A DNA stretch of 64,000 nucleotides from Psychrobacillus sp042885655 (GTDB taxonomy: Bacteria > Bacillota > Bacilli > Bacillales_A > Planococcaceae): assembly GCF_042885655.1 (NCBI RefSeq), contig NZ_JBHVRO010000009.1, forward strand, positions 1 to 64,000. The letters are read 5' to 3'. The notes beneath the pieces were generated by a model, which saw only the letters and a list, made by a program, of their open reading frames with translations, was not told where the DNA came from and did not search any database. A program made the translations under genes and the position numbers. Shown here piece by piece: positions 17,194 to 25,955 of the stretch. Each line of letters opens with the position of its first letter. The first letter of the stretch is position 1.

Positions 17194-17442
17194 TTATTTA
17201 GTTTGGTTAGAAGAATTACTTCCTTTTTGACCGCTAGCTTGTTGTTTCTTCATCTCAGCTTGACGGTTTTGACCTTTTACTTGTTGAATATCAGTTTCTG
17301 AAGCAAACTCAGAGGCATATTGAGATTGACCGCTTTGAGATTGACGGTTTTGTTCTCTTACCTGTTGAGCATCAGTTTCAGATGCAAACTCAGGGGTTTT
17401 GAATTGATTTGCATTTGGTTGTTTACTGTTATTCTTTTTCAT
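17194..17442 (-). CDS. sspE: Gamma-type small acid-soluble spore protein SspE
   Basis: An 82-residue, glutamine- and asparagine-rich protein with two copies of an EFASETD-QQV--QNRQ repeat, each holding the GPR protease site (E-FASETD). Gamma-type SASP is a forespore amino acid store degraded during germination. The start at 17442 is set by GGAGG (17451-17455) 8 nt upstream. An earlier in-frame codon at 17463 lacks a site. A SigG-type promoter is directly upstream. Gene order fabL-sspE matches B. subtilis. Confidence 0.95.
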   Translation of the reverse strand: MKKNNSKQPNANQFKTPEFASETDAQQVREQNRQSQSGQSQYASEFASETDIQQVKGQNRQAEMKKQQASGQKGSNSSNQTK

Positions 17443-17464
17443 GGATTTCACCTCCGTACACATT

Positions 17465-17494
17465 TATCATGTGTACAATTAATGAATATATTCA
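17465..17494 (-). promoter_or_regulatory. SigG-type promoter of sspE
   Basis: The minus strand has TGAATA (17489-17494), a 17-bp spacer and CATGATA (17465-17471), matching the forespore SigG pattern TGAATA-N17/18-CATNNTA. It starts 23 bp upstream of the sspE ATG, as expected for an ssp gene. Confidence 0.8.
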
Positions 17495-17502
17495 TGAAAC
17501 TT

Positions 17503-18249
17503 TTATAATTTTAAAGATCTTCCTCCATCGACTATAATCGTTTGTCCACAAATCATTGATGAGTCATCTGATAATAAGAACATTGCAGTCTTCACCATAT
17601 CCTCTATTTGAACCATTCTTCCTGCAGGAGTATTAATACGAGCATCTTCTAATAATTCTTCTCGATTAGGAAAATGTGTTAATGCCTCTGTATCTAATGC
17701 ACCACCAGAAACGGTATTAACTACAATTCCTTTTGGTGCTAATTCTACTGCTAAATATCTTGTAATCGATTCAATAGCAGCTTTCGATACTCCGACAGTC
17801 GTATAATTTTCCAAGTAGCGAATGGAACCAAGAGAGCTAATTCCAAGTATTTTTCCACCTTGATTCATTAGCTTAGCTGCCTCTTGTGCACCAAAAAGCA
17901 TTCCTTTTGCGTTAATATTCATCGTCCAATCCCAATGAGACTCTTCTAGTTCCATAATAGGACGTAAAACTCCAGAAGCTGCATTACTTACAAATATATC
18001 TAATCGACCAAACTCTTCTTTAATTTTTTCAAACATTGCTCGTAATTTTTCTACATCTCCAACATTCGCACGAACAAGAAGAGCTTTTCTTCCAAGTGCT
18101 TCTATCTCTTGTGCAGTTTCAATAGCTGCTGTTTTACTTCTTGCATAGTTTACTACTATATCATATCCATTTTTTGCGAGCTCTATGGCAATTGCTTTTC
18201 CTAATCCTCTACTACTTCCTGTTACTAGTGCTACTTTATTAGTCGTCAT
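17503..18249 (-). CDS. fabL: Enoyl-ACP reductase III FabL
   Basis: A 248-residue short-chain dehydrogenase that reduces enoyl-ACP with NADPH in fatty acid synthesis. It keeps FabL hallmarks: TGSSRGLGKA cofactor loop, NNAASG-like SNAASGVLRP, SSLGSIRYLENYTTVGVSKA with the active-site tyrosine and lysine, and the GQTIIVDGG end. It is the triclosan-tolerant type. It begins 6 nt after mutY, so both likely share a transcript. Confidence 0.94.
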   Translation of the reverse strand: MTTNKVALVTGSSRGLGKAIAIELAKNGYDIVVNYARSKTAAIETAQEIEALGRKALLVRANVGDVEKLRAMFEKIKEEFGRLDIFVSNAASGVLRPIMELEESHWDWTMNINAKGMLFGAQEAAKLMNQGGKILGISSLGSIRYLENYTTVGVSKAAIESITRYLAVELAPKGIVVNTVSGGALDTEALTHFPNREELLEDARINTPAGRMVQIEDMVKTAMFLLSDDSSMICGQTIIVDGGRSLKL

Positions 18250-18255
18250 TATTTG

Positions 18256-19317
18256 CTAATTCCTTTCTTTCCATGCATTCCAAATTTTCAATACTGGAAC
18301 AGGCATCGGTTGATTTTCGATTTCTTCTCTTGTGAACCAATTACAATTTGCTGGTATGTCAATTTTATTTATTAACTTTGCTTCATAGCTTTCCATTTCC
18401 CATATTAGATGGGAAAAAATATGTTTAAAGGTGAGTATTTCTTTACCTTTTACAATGCTCATTTGATAATCATGTTCGATTATTTCTTCAACAGTATGAT
18501 TCGGTGTTGGAAGCTCTACCATTGGGAATTGCCACATATTCGCTAATAAACCCTTCGTTGGGCGTTTTTCAAGAAGAATTCTTCCATCTTCTGATTCGAT
18601 CACAGTAGCCTTCATTTTATGTATTTTCGTTTTCTTGTTAATCGTTTTAATCGGCAATTCTTCTTGCATTCCTTCAAAAAATGCTGTGCAATATTCTCTA
18701 ACAGGACATAAAAGACATTTGGGTTTTGTAGGCGTACATATTACTGCCCCGAGCTCCATTAATCCTTGATTGAATGCAGAAGGATTTTTTTCATCGATTA
18801 ATTTCATCACCGCTTCTTCAAAGATTTTCTTCGTTTTTGGTTTTGCAATATCTTCTTTTATCAATAAAAGACGGGATAGCACTCGCATTACATTTCCGTC
18901 GACTGCATGCTCTGGCACACTATATGCAATACTGAGAACTGCTCCAGCAGTGTATGGCCCAACACCTTTTAGTTTAGATATTTCTTTTCTAGTTGATGGA
19001 ACGACACCATTATAATCTTCCATTACTTCTTTAACTCCGGCTTGTAAGTTCCGTGCTCTTGAATAATACCCTAAACCTTCCCATTCTTTAAGTAGTTCAT
19101 CTTCATTTGCATTTGCAAGTGATTCAAGTGAAGGATATTTTGTGATAAATCTTTCATAATAAGGGATAACAGTATCTACCTTTGTTTGCTGAAGCATTAC
19201 TTCCGAAACCCAAATTTTATAAGGATTTTTAGTTTTTCGCCAAGGTAAATCCCGTTTTTCTTCTTCGAACCAAGATACTAAAGCATTACTTACTTGTTTT
19301 TTATATAAATCGTTCAA
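18256..19317 (-). CDS. mutY: A/G-specific adenine DNA glycosylase MutY
   Basis: A 353-residue repair enzyme that removes adenine paired with 8-oxoguanine. The N-terminal helix-hairpin-helix glycosylase has E39 in SEVMLQQT and catalytic D140 in HAVDGNV. The 4Fe-4S loop is C194-X6-C201-X2-C204-X5-C210. A C-terminal NUDIX-like domain (from about 228) recognises oxoG. The start is TTG behind AAGGAAGG. In B. subtilis mutY (yfhQ) also precedes fabL. Confidence 0.95.
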   Translation of the reverse strand: MNDLYKKQVSNALVSWFEEEKRDLPWRKTKNPYKIWVSEVMLQQTKVDTVIPYYERFITKYPSLESLANANEDELLKEWEGLGYYSRARNLQAGVKEVMEDYNGVVPSTRKEISKLKGVGPYTAGAVLSIAYSVPEHAVDGNVMRVLSRLLLIKEDIAKPKTKKIFEEAVMKLIDEKNPSAFNQGLMELGAVICTPTKPKCLLCPVREYCTAFFEGMQEELPIKTINKKTKIHKMKATVIESEDGRILLEKRPTKGLLANMWQFPMVELPTPNHTVEEIIEHDYQMSIVKGKEILTFKHIFSHLIWEMESYEAKLINKIDIPANCNWFTREEIENQPMPVPVLKIWNAWKERN

Positions 19318-19443
19318 TGTAAATTCCTTCCTTACGATTATTGTACAGAATAATCGGGTATATAATAGTGTGGACTTTGTTATTTTTCTGATATTATTTT
19401 ATGATGAAAGTAACTTGTTGTCCAAAAAGGAGCTGGTTTCGTA

Positions 19444-20424
19444 ATGGATACAGGTACACATATCGTAATGGGCATTGCCCTTGGAGGATTAGCACTTGCT
19501 GACCCTGTTGTTGCAGGAAGCTCAATTACTACTGCAGCGGTTATTGCTGGCACAATTATAGGTTCTCAAGCGCCTGATATAGATACAATATTAAAATTAC
19601 GCAATAATGCGGTATATATTAGACATCATCGTGGAATCACACATTCCATTCCCGCCGTTATTTTATGGCCTTTGCTTATTTCGTCCGTATTATGGTTATT
19701 TGTACAAGATGCCAACTTTCTACATCTTTGGCTATGGACATTTCTAGCAGTTTTTCTCCATGTTTTTGTAGATATTTTTAATTCCTATGGAACACAAGCG
19801 ATACGACCTTTTTCAAGGAAATGGGTAGCCCTCGGTGTTATTAATACTTTTGATCCAATTATTTTCGGATTGCATGTAGTCGGTTTACTATTTTGGATGC
19901 TCGGTGCAAAACCCGTACCAACGTTTCTTACTATGTACGTAATTATCGTTTGTTATTATATATTACGATTTGCTGTGCAAGCTGCCGTAAAAAATTCCGT
20001 TAGACGCACGATTCCAAACGCAAAACAAATTATAGTTGCACCAACTATGAAGTTTTTTCAGTGGCGAGTAGCCGCAAATTCAGAAACACACCATTATGTC
20101 GGGAGAGCCTATGGGCGATCAATAACAATATACGATAAGTTTGAACGTATTCCACTACCTGATTCCAAATTAGTAAAAGCAGCTATGAAAGATAGAAACT
20201 TAAGCGCTTTTATTTCTTTTTCCCCTATCTATCGATGGGAGGTTAAGAAACTTGACCATTTATACGAAGTCCGCTTAATCGATTTAAGGTATAGAAGTAA
20301 TGACTACTATCCTTTTGTGGCAGTAGCTCATTTAAATGAAGAGTTAGAAATCGTTAACTCGTATACGGGCTGGATCTTCAGTGAAGATAAACTACGAAAA
20401 AAATTAGATTTTATTCCAAATTAA
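19444..20424 (+). CDS. yfhP: YfhP-like membrane-bound metal-dependent hydrolase
   Basis: A 326-residue protein of the YdjM/LexA-regulated hydrolase type (DUF457). Conserved histidines and aspartates are visible in MDTGTHIVMG, QAPDIDT, HHRGITHS and HVFVDIFNSYG, spread over four or five N-terminal membrane helices, followed by a soluble domain of about 150 residues. It is divergent from mutY, as yfhP is in B. subtilis. The reaction is unknown. GGAG precedes the ATG by 10 nt. Confidence 0.88.
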   Translation: MDTGTHIVMGIALGGLALADPVVAGSSITTAAVIAGTIIGSQAPDIDTILKLRNNAVYIRHHRGITHSIPAVILWPLLISSVLWLFVQDANFLHLWLWTFLAVFLHVFVDIFNSYGTQAIRPFSRKWVALGVINTFDPIIFGLHVVGLLFWMLGAKPVPTFLTMYVIIVCYYILRFAVQAAVKNSVRRTIPNAKQIIVAPTMKFFQWRVAANSETHHYVGRAYGRSITIYDKFERIPLPDSKLVKAAMKDRNLSAFISFSPIYRWEVKKLDHLYEVRLIDLRYRSNDYYPFVAVAHLNEELEIVNSYTGWIFSEDKLRKKLDFIPN

Positions 20425-20429
20425 ATACG

Positions 20430-20465
20430 GAAACGCTAGGATTTATACAAGTCCTAGCGTTTTAT
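20430..20465. terminator. Bidirectional terminator between yfhP and yfhJ
   Basis: A perfect 10-bp stem (AACGCTAGGA / TCCTAGCGTT) lies between the convergent genes, with T residues following the stem on the plus strand. Confidence 0.8.
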
Positions 20466-20731
20466 TAATTTAGAAAATCATTTTCTTCAAGAAGATGCTT
20501 GTACTTTTCATTGGAGCCCGCAAATTCATGAAGCTGATTTCCATATCCCTCAATCCATTTTTTAATGACCATTTCAGTTACCGCTGCTCCTTTATAATCA
20601 TAACCAGCTCGAGCATAAGAAGATTCAAAATCCGACCAAAGTAGTTCAATCCAAGTTCTTGCTTTCGAAGCGGATAATTGATCATTTTTTTCTATTAATT
20701 GATTTGTTAAGGCTTCTATTCTATCTTGCAT
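20465..20731 (-). CDS. yfhJ: YfhJ family protein (WVELL domain)
   Basis: An 88-residue protein of the YfhJ family, recognised by the WIELLWSDFESSYARAG core and the terminal IE-YG--LHEF segment. No catalytic motif is seen. It starts 1 nt after yfhH and is the last gene of the recX-yfhH-yfhJ run. Function unknown. AAGGAAGGG precedes the ATG. Confidence 0.88.
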   Translation of the reverse strand: MQDRIEALTNQLIEKNDQLSASKARTWIELLWSDFESSYARAGYDYKGAAVTEMVIKKWIEGYGNQLHEFAGSNEKYKHLLEENDFLN

Positions 20732-20732
20732 C

Positions 20733-21062
20733 TTATTTCCCTTCCTTTAAAGGCATTAATAAAGAAATCGGTAACGCTTCCTCGTATTTATCTCCGCCTA
20801 ATCTATATCCCCAAGCGAATCTTCCTTTAAGGTATTCCACTTGAAAAAACATTCCCGGATCACTAGAAATTCTGTACATTTCACCTGGTTTTATAGAAGC
20901 TGGGTCTGTTAGAAATGCTTGAGCCATCGTTGCTTTTCTTTCATATACAGCATACTCATTAACTATCCCTAATTGTTCTGCTTTACGTGCTTTCTCTTTT
21001 AAATTCGCAATTTCTGTGCGTAATTCTTGTTCAGTCATATCGCTATATTTTTTTTCACTCAT
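20733..21062 (-). CDS. yfhH: YfhH family protein (DUF1811)
   Basis: A 109-residue protein with an N-terminal helical pair (EQELRTEIANLKEKARKAEQ) and a C-terminal beta-rich part that contains PGEMYRISSDPG and FQVEYLKGRFAWG, typical of YfhH. It overlaps the recX end by 8 nt, so translation is probably coupled. Its role is unknown. Confidence 0.88.
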   Translation of the reverse strand: MSEKKYSDMTEQELRTEIANLKEKARKAEQLGIVNEYAVYERKATMAQAFLTDPASIKPGEMYRISSDPGMFFQVEYLKGRFAWGYRLGGDKYEEALPISLLMPLKEGK

Positions 21063-21867
21063 CTTGTTGTTCCAGCTCCTTCTTTTCTATATAGAGATCA
21101 ATTTGTTCTCCCGGAAATCCTTTTTGATAAAGTGCAGTTTTTACTCGCTTTTTCAAATCATATCCGGAATATTTGGATGCATATTTCCTCCAAACCTTAT
21201 CTCCTTGCCCCGCAATAATATCTTCCCATTCGTCTTGTTCTTTATCCAGTTCAAAAGAGTCTATTGCTTGGGAAATAATCGAAAAGTTATATCCTTTTCT
21301 TTGCAAAGCATCTTGCACTTTTTGTTTTATTTGCCTTGGGGTTTTATCTGCGTTCTGGTTTATTATTTTTTCTGTCAGTGTACGTGCAATGTTGAGTTGT
21401 TCATCCTCTGTGTAAGTGGCTAATACTTCCTCTTGAAGATCTTTTTCAATCCCTTTTTTCTTTAATTCTTGTCGGATAGCAGCAGGTCCTCTTTTGCTAT
21501 TTTTCTTTTGAGTTGCAACTAATGCTTTTGTAAAGCTCTCGTCATTTAAAAATCCATGCTCATATAATTTACGAACTGCTTCTAAAATAACCGCTTCACC
21601 AAATTCACTCATTTGCAGCTTTTTCTTTACTTCATGTTCACTTCTCATACGATAACTTAAAAAGTTGATCGCTTTATTATAAGCCTTTCTTACTTCATCA
21701 TCAAAAACGATTTCATCAATCGTAAAAGCTTCCATTACTTTCCCTTTTGAAAGCTGATACTTTATTAAAACAGCTTCATCTACACTAAAAGCATATTTTT
21801 CATCCAAATATAAATTATATCGTTCTTTATTGTTTTTTTGACGACCTATTTTTGTAATAATCGGCAT
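21055..21867 (-). CDS. recX: Regulatory protein RecX
   Basis: A 270-residue all-helical RecX with several repeats of the three-helix RecX unit (for example FLSYRMRSEHEVKKKL and FLNDESFTKALV). RecX modulates RecA filament growth. The start at 21867 has GGAGAGG 7 nt upstream, giving MPIITKIGRQ, and a longer frame to 21915 is not supported. It is divergent from yfhF, as in B. subtilis. Confidence 0.93.
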   Translation of the reverse strand: MPIITKIGRQKNNKERYNLYLDEKYAFSVDEAVLIKYQLSKGKVMEAFTIDEIVFDDEVRKAYNKAINFLSYRMRSEHEVKKKLQMSEFGEAVILEAVRKLYEHGFLNDESFTKALVATQKKNSKRGPAAIRQELKKKGIEKDLQEEVLATYTEDEQLNIARTLTEKIINQNADKTPRQIKQKVQDALQRKGYNFSIISQAIDSFELDKEQDEWEDIIAGQGDKVWRKYASKYSGYDLKKRVKTALYQKGFPGEQIDLYIEKKELEQQDE

Positions 21868-21965
21868 GACTAAACCTCTCCATTCCTCATCTATCATTAT
21901 AGCGTATAAATTCATAGGTGATAACTATCATGCATGCTAAGATAACTCTAAAGGAGGTTTGGATA

Positions 21966-22862
21966 ATGAAAATTGCAATAACTGGTGGTACAGGGTTTGT
22001 AGGAAGAGAACTGACAAAGCTTCTTGTGCAGAAAGGACATCATGTTTTTATTTTATCTCGTTCAATAAATAAAATATCAAATGACGCAACTCCTATTGTA
22101 TGGTTAACGGAGAATTCTCAACCTGAAAAAGAATTAGAAGGAATCGATGCAATTATCAATCTGGCTGGTGAATCTATTAATAACGGCAGATGGACTAAAG
22201 AACAAAAAAAGAAAATTTATGACAGTCGTATGAAAACAACCGATGAAGTACTTCGAATACTTAAAGCATTAAAAAATAAGCCCAAAGTTCTCATAAATGC
22301 TAGTGCAATTGGAATTTATCCGGCCTCAGAGGACAAATTATATACAGAGCAATCAACTTCTATCGGCACTGACTTTCTCGCAAAAACCGTTCATCATTGG
22401 GAACAAAAAGCAAATCTGGCGGAGCAATTAGGGATTCGAGTTGCTTATGGAAGATTCGGTATTATTCTTGGAAAAAATGAAGGTGCACTCCCTCTTATGG
22501 CATTACCATATAAAATGTTCATCGGAGGACCAATCGGATCTGGTCAAAACTGGATGTCGTGGGTTCATGTACATGATGTTGTAAATGCATTACTTTTTGC
22601 AATCGAACATGATATACATGGTGCTTTTAATGTGGCTGCTCCACATGCAAAAAGAATGAATGAATTTGGAAAAACTTTAGCAACCGTGTTAAAAAGACCA
22701 TATTATTTACCTGTTCCATCTTTCGCTTTAAAACTAGCACTCGGTGAAAAGAGTCAACTCGTAGTTGAAGGACAGCATGTACAACCAATTGTATTGTTGG
22801 AAAATGGTTTTATTTTTGAATTTCCCAATCTGATAAAAGCTTTAAACGATATTTATAAATGA
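21966..22862 (+). CDS. yfhF: YfhF-like NAD(P)-binding epimerase (TIGR01777 type)
   Basis: A 299-residue extended short-chain dehydrogenase-like protein. The cofactor loop is TGGTGFVGREL at the N-terminus, and INLAGESI, SASAIGIY-like NASAIGIYP and GRFGIILG mark the TIGR01777 epimerase group related to cell division inhibitor SulA-type annotations. The start at 21966 is set by GGAGG upstream. The frame reaching 21918 is not supported. Substrate unknown. Its stop codon overlaps the -35 of the pdaA promoter. Confidence 0.88.
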   Translation: MKIAITGGTGFVGRELTKLLVQKGHHVFILSRSINKISNDATPIVWLTENSQPEKELEGIDAIINLAGESINNGRWTKEQKKKIYDSRMKTTDEVLRILKALKNKPKVLINASAIGIYPASEDKLYTEQSTSIGTDFLAKTVHHWEQKANLAEQLGIRVAYGRFGIILGKNEGALPLMALPYKMFIGGPIGSGQNWMSWVHVHDVVNALLFAIEHDIHGAFNVAAPHAKRMNEFGKTLATVLKRPYYLPVPSFALKLALGEKSQLVVEGQHVQPIVLLENGFIFEFPNLIKALNDIYK

Positions 22863-22889
22863 ATAAATAAGATTCTCTAGCGCAACCTA
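22860..22889 (+). promoter_or_regulatory. SigG-type promoter of pdaA
   Basis: TGAATA (22860-22865) starts at the yfhF stop codon. After 17 bp comes CAACCTA (22883-22889), close to the SigG -10 pattern CATNNTA. B. subtilis pdaA is forespore expressed from SigG. The -10 is part of the 5' arm of the hairpin at 22881-22908, so a transcript from here starts in the loop. Confidence 0.6.
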
Positions 22890-22912
22890 TCGAAAAAGAA
22901 AGGTTGCGTTTT
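22881..22912 (+). terminator. yfhF terminator overlapping the pdaA ribosome site
   Basis: A perfect 8-bp stem (CGCAACCT / AGGTTGCG) followed by TTTTCT ends 6 bp before the pdaA ATG. The 3' arm contains the only Shine-Dalgarno-like sequence of pdaA (AAAGG, 22899-22903). Confidence 0.7.
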
Positions 22913-22914
22913 CT

Positions 22915-23721
22915 ATGTGGAAATATCATGTATTCGGAATAGTATTAGCAGCTTTTGTTTTAAGTATGGGATTCTTCTATCAACCGTTCTCTGCACAATC
23001 TAAAGAAATACATTGGGGACTAAAAAAAGCAACAAATGAAGTACCAGCAGAAGCCGGGGCAGAGTTGGATGCAATGCTAGAACGAAATGGCGCAATTTAT
23101 AAAGGCTCCCCTAATAAAAAAATTATTTATTTAACATTTGATAATGGCTATGAAAACGGTTATACAGAGAGCATTTTAGATACACTTAAAAAAGAAGATA
23201 TTAAAGCCACGTTTTTTCTAACTGGGCATTATTTAGAAAGTGCAACAGATCTCGTAAAACGAATGATTAAGGACGGCCATCAAATAGGAAATCATTCATA
23301 CGGTCACCCGAACTTAGCTAGACTTTCGAAAGATGGTGTAAAAAAAGAATTACAAAAGTTTGACCAACGCTTAAGTGAATTAACCCCACTAAAAAGAACA
23401 ACCGTTACTCGACCACCTGAAGGTATTTTTAATGAACAGGTATTAGAAGCTGCTAACGAAATTGGCTATCAGCATATCTTTTGGTCTATTGCATTTATCG
23501 ATTGGCATAGAGATCAGAAAAAAGGCGGAAAATACGCTTATGACCAATTAATGTCTCAAATTCACCCAGGCGCAATCATATTAATGCATACCGTATCCCC
23601 TGATAATGCAGAAGGTCTCCCTATGTTTATCACGGAAGCAAGAAAGATGGGTTATACATTTGGTACACTAGACGAACTGAATATGAATAATCTAGATATT
23701 CCGCTTTCTTCCCAACAATGA
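22915..23721 (+). CDS. pdaA: Delta-lactam-biosynthetic de-N-acetylase PdaA
   Basis: A 268-residue exported polysaccharide deacetylase that removes acetyl groups from N-acetylmuramic acid for muramic delta-lactam in spore cortex. A signal peptide covers about residues 1-28. The NodB domain has D76 in TFDNGYENGY and H127/H131 in NHSYGH. The whole sequence follows B. subtilis PdaA closely, including WGLK, RPPEG and HTVS-DNAE. Expression is likely forespore-specific (SigG-type promoter upstream), with an unusual overlap of promoter, terminator and ribosome site. Confidence 0.95.
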   Translation: MWKYHVFGIVLAAFVLSMGFFYQPFSAQSKEIHWGLKKATNEVPAEAGAELDAMLERNGAIYKGSPNKKIIYLTFDNGYENGYTESILDTLKKEDIKATFFLTGHYLESATDLVKRMIKDGHQIGNHSYGHPNLARLSKDGVKKELQKFDQRLSELTPLKRTTVTRPPEGIFNEQVLEAANEIGYQHIFWSIAFIDWHRDQKKGGKYAYDQLMSQIHPGAIILMHTVSPDNAEGLPMFITEARKMGYTFGTLDELNMNNLDIPLSSQQ

Positions 23722-23766
23722 GTTTGTCCTTTATAATAGAGGGAAGATTATAAAGGACGTGAAGGT

Positions 23767-25143
23767 ATGAAAGAACAAGAAACAATTCAAGTAGGACAAC
23801 AATTCCCTTTAACGATAAAAAGACTAGGAATTAATGGAGAAGGTGTTGGCTTTTTTAAACGCAGTGCTGTGTTTGTAAAAGGAGCTTTACCTGGTGAAGT
23901 GATTACTGCAGAAGTAACAGTTGCTAAGCCCAAATATGCAGAAGCAATTATTAAAAAAATTCGACAAGCATCTCCTGACCGTGTTACTCCTTCATGCGGA
24001 GTATATGAGGCATGCGGAGGATGTCAGTTACAGCATATGACATACGATAGACAGCTTATAGAAAAAAGAGACTTAGTCGCTCAAGCATTGGAACGTTATG
24101 TCAAAGATTTAGCTCCAACGATTGAAGTTAGAAAAACAATTGGGATGGACAATCCATGGCATTACCGAAACAAAAGCCAATTTCAAGTAAGACCATTAGG
24201 AGATAAAGTAATTGCGGGATTGTATGCGGAAGAATCGAATATGTTAATCGACATTAACGAATGTGCGGTACAACATCCAGCCACAACACATATTACAAAT
24301 GAAATAAAAAAACAACTACAAGAACTAAATATTCCTATTTATGATGGAAGAAACTCTAAAGGAATTGTCCGTACAATAGTCGTTCGAACTGGTATGAAAA
24401 CAGGTCAAATACAAGTTACTCTAGTAACAACACAAAAGAAAATGCCTCATAAGGAAGAACTTGTGCAAAAAATACGCGCAATAGATTCTAATATTGTTTC
24501 CATCAGTCAGAATATAAATGCAGAAGATACATCACTTATTTTTGGTGATACTACATTTAATCTGCATGGTAAAGAAACGATTCATGAAAAACTAGGAGAA
24601 TTAGCATTCGATTTATCTGCTCGTGCATTCTTCCAGTTAAACCCTAAACAAACCGAACATTTATATAATGAAATTGAAAAAGCCGCAGGACTTACAGGAA
24701 ATGAAACAGTAGTGGATGCTTATTGTGGTGTTGGTACAATTGGACTTTGGCTTGCAAAAAATGCAAAAGAAGTTCGAGGTATGGACATTATTGAAGAATC
24801 GATTAAAGATGCAAAAAGAAATGCAAAACGGAATGGCTTCAAAAACACGACATATGTTCACGGCACCGCAAAACAATGGCTACAAAAGTGGAAAAACGAA
24901 GGCTTTGTTCCCGATGTTTTAACAGTAGATCCGCCACGTGCAGGTCTAGACGATGAATTACTAAAAACTATTTTAGATATAAAGCCAAAACGCTTTGTTT
25001 ATACGTCATGTAATCCATCTACACTTGCAAAAGATTTAGAAGCATTAACGAAAGTTTATCATGTGAATTATATCCAACCATTGGACATGTTTCCTCAAAC
25101 GGCACATGTGGAAGCTGTAACTTTGTTGGAATTAAAGAACTAA
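23767..25143 (+). CDS. rlmD: 23S rRNA (uracil-5-)-methyltransferase, RlmCD/RlmD type
   Basis: A 458-residue TrmA/RumA-family enzyme that methylates uracil C5 in 23S rRNA. It has an N-terminal TRAM domain (1-65), a 4Fe-4S ligand set C77, C83, C86 and C166, and a SAM-binding fold with DAYCGVGTIG. The catalytic cysteine is C415 in YTSCNPSTL. B. subtilis has one proven dual enzyme (RlmCD, YefA) and the related YfjO near pdaA. Position favours YfjO, so the exact target uracil is uncertain. Confidence 0.9.
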   Translation: MKEQETIQVGQQFPLTIKRLGINGEGVGFFKRSAVFVKGALPGEVITAEVTVAKPKYAEAIIKKIRQASPDRVTPSCGVYEACGGCQLQHMTYDRQLIEKRDLVAQALERYVKDLAPTIEVRKTIGMDNPWHYRNKSQFQVRPLGDKVIAGLYAEESNMLIDINECAVQHPATTHITNEIKKQLQELNIPIYDGRNSKGIVRTIVVRTGMKTGQIQVTLVTTQKKMPHKEELVQKIRAIDSNIVSISQNINAEDTSLIFGDTTFNLHGKETIHEKLGELAFDLSARAFFQLNPKQTEHLYNEIEKAAGLTGNETVVDAYCGVGTIGLWLAKNAKEVRGMDIIEESIKDAKRNAKRNGFKNTTYVHGTAKQWLQKWKNEGFVPDVLTVDPPRAGLDDELLKTILDIKPKRFVYTSCNPSTLAKDLEALTKVYHVNYIQPLDMFPQTAHVEAVTLLELKN

Positions 25144-25200
25144 AATAATAAGACCAAGAAATCGGTCAGTTCTCAAGTACAAAATCAAAATAGAACGATA

Positions 25201-25240
25201 AAAACAAGGCAATCCTCCTAAGGGATTGCCTTGTTTTTTG
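25201..25240 (+). terminator. Terminator after the rRNA methyltransferase
   Basis: A strong 13-bp stem (AACAAGGCAATCC and its partner) with a T run, 60 bp after the stop. Confidence 0.85.
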
Positions 25241-25266
25241 TAATTTTATTTACTTAGTGGTTGAAT

Positions 25267-25722
25267 TTAGATGAAGGTATTAGTTTTTCTTACTTTAGGA
25301 TCCAGCATTACAATCAGCTTACCTTCTTTAATATCCCGCTCGTATTGGTTTGCCTCATCTTCCGGAATCCCCATGCCAATCAATGCTCCAGCAAGTCCAC
25401 CTGTACCTGCACCCACTGCAACACCTGTTAATGTAGCGGCAATAGGACCTGCTGCCAAAATTGGCCCAATACCCGGAATTGCAAGCAATCCTATACCCGC
25501 CAGCAATCCCGTTGCTCCACCAAGAAGTCCTCCAGCTGCAGCACCAGCTGCAAGGCCTTCCTCCGTTTTGGTACCTGTTTCGGCATTGATAGCTTCTATT
25601 TCATCCCTGTCTTTTGCAACAAGTGATATATCATCCCGGTTATAACCTTGTGCCTTTAATTCCTCAACCGCTCGGATTGCATCATCTACATTGTCATAAA
25701 CTCCAATTACCCGTTTATCCAT
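25267..25722 (-). CDS. YflT-like general stress protein
   Basis: A 151-residue protein. The N-terminal 50 residues (VIGVYDNVDDAIRAVEELK and DDISLVAKD) are the general stress protein 17M/YflT domain. The middle is a glycine- and alanine-rich hydrophobic stretch (about 63-125), like glycine-zipper proteins. The start at 25722 is set by AGGAGG 8 nt upstream. A start at 25731 would overlap the site. A SigB-type promoter upstream fits a stress role. Confidence 0.85.
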   Translation of the reverse strand: MDKRVIGVYDNVDDAIRAVEELKAQGYNRDDISLVAKDRDEIEAINAETGTKTEEGLAAGAAAGGLLGGATGLLAGIGLLAIPGIGPILAAGPIAATLTGVAVGAGTGGLAGALIGMGIPEDEANQYERDIKEGKLIVMLDPKVRKTNTFI

Positions 25723-25765
25723 ACTAATCATCCTCCTATTCGAAATTTATAAATCTACTATATGT

Positions 25766-25790
25766 ATACCCGAAATAGTGGACGAAAAAC
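25766..25790 (-). promoter_or_regulatory. SigB-type promoter of the YflT-like gene
   Basis: The minus strand has GTTTTT (25785-25790), a 13-bp spacer and GGGTAT (25766-25771). The -10 is an exact match to the SigB consensus and the -35 matches four of six bases. It lies 44 bp before the start codon. YflT of B. subtilis belongs to the SigB regulon. Confidence 0.7.
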
Positions 25791-25955
25791 ATGGAATGGC
25801 AAAATCTAGTTTTGCTCAATAATCTTCAAGATTTTTTGGTTATTTAGTAGAATAATAAAAAACACTACAAATCAACGAGCTCGGTCATTCGAAGAGCCCT
25901 TTCATTATGTAATGCTTAGCTGTTATGAAAACTATGAACACTAATCTTATTTTCT

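Noticed and set aside
21016..21423. 135-codon plus-strand ORF over yfhH/recX
   Set aside because: It is antisense to two overlapping conserved genes and has no ribosome site.
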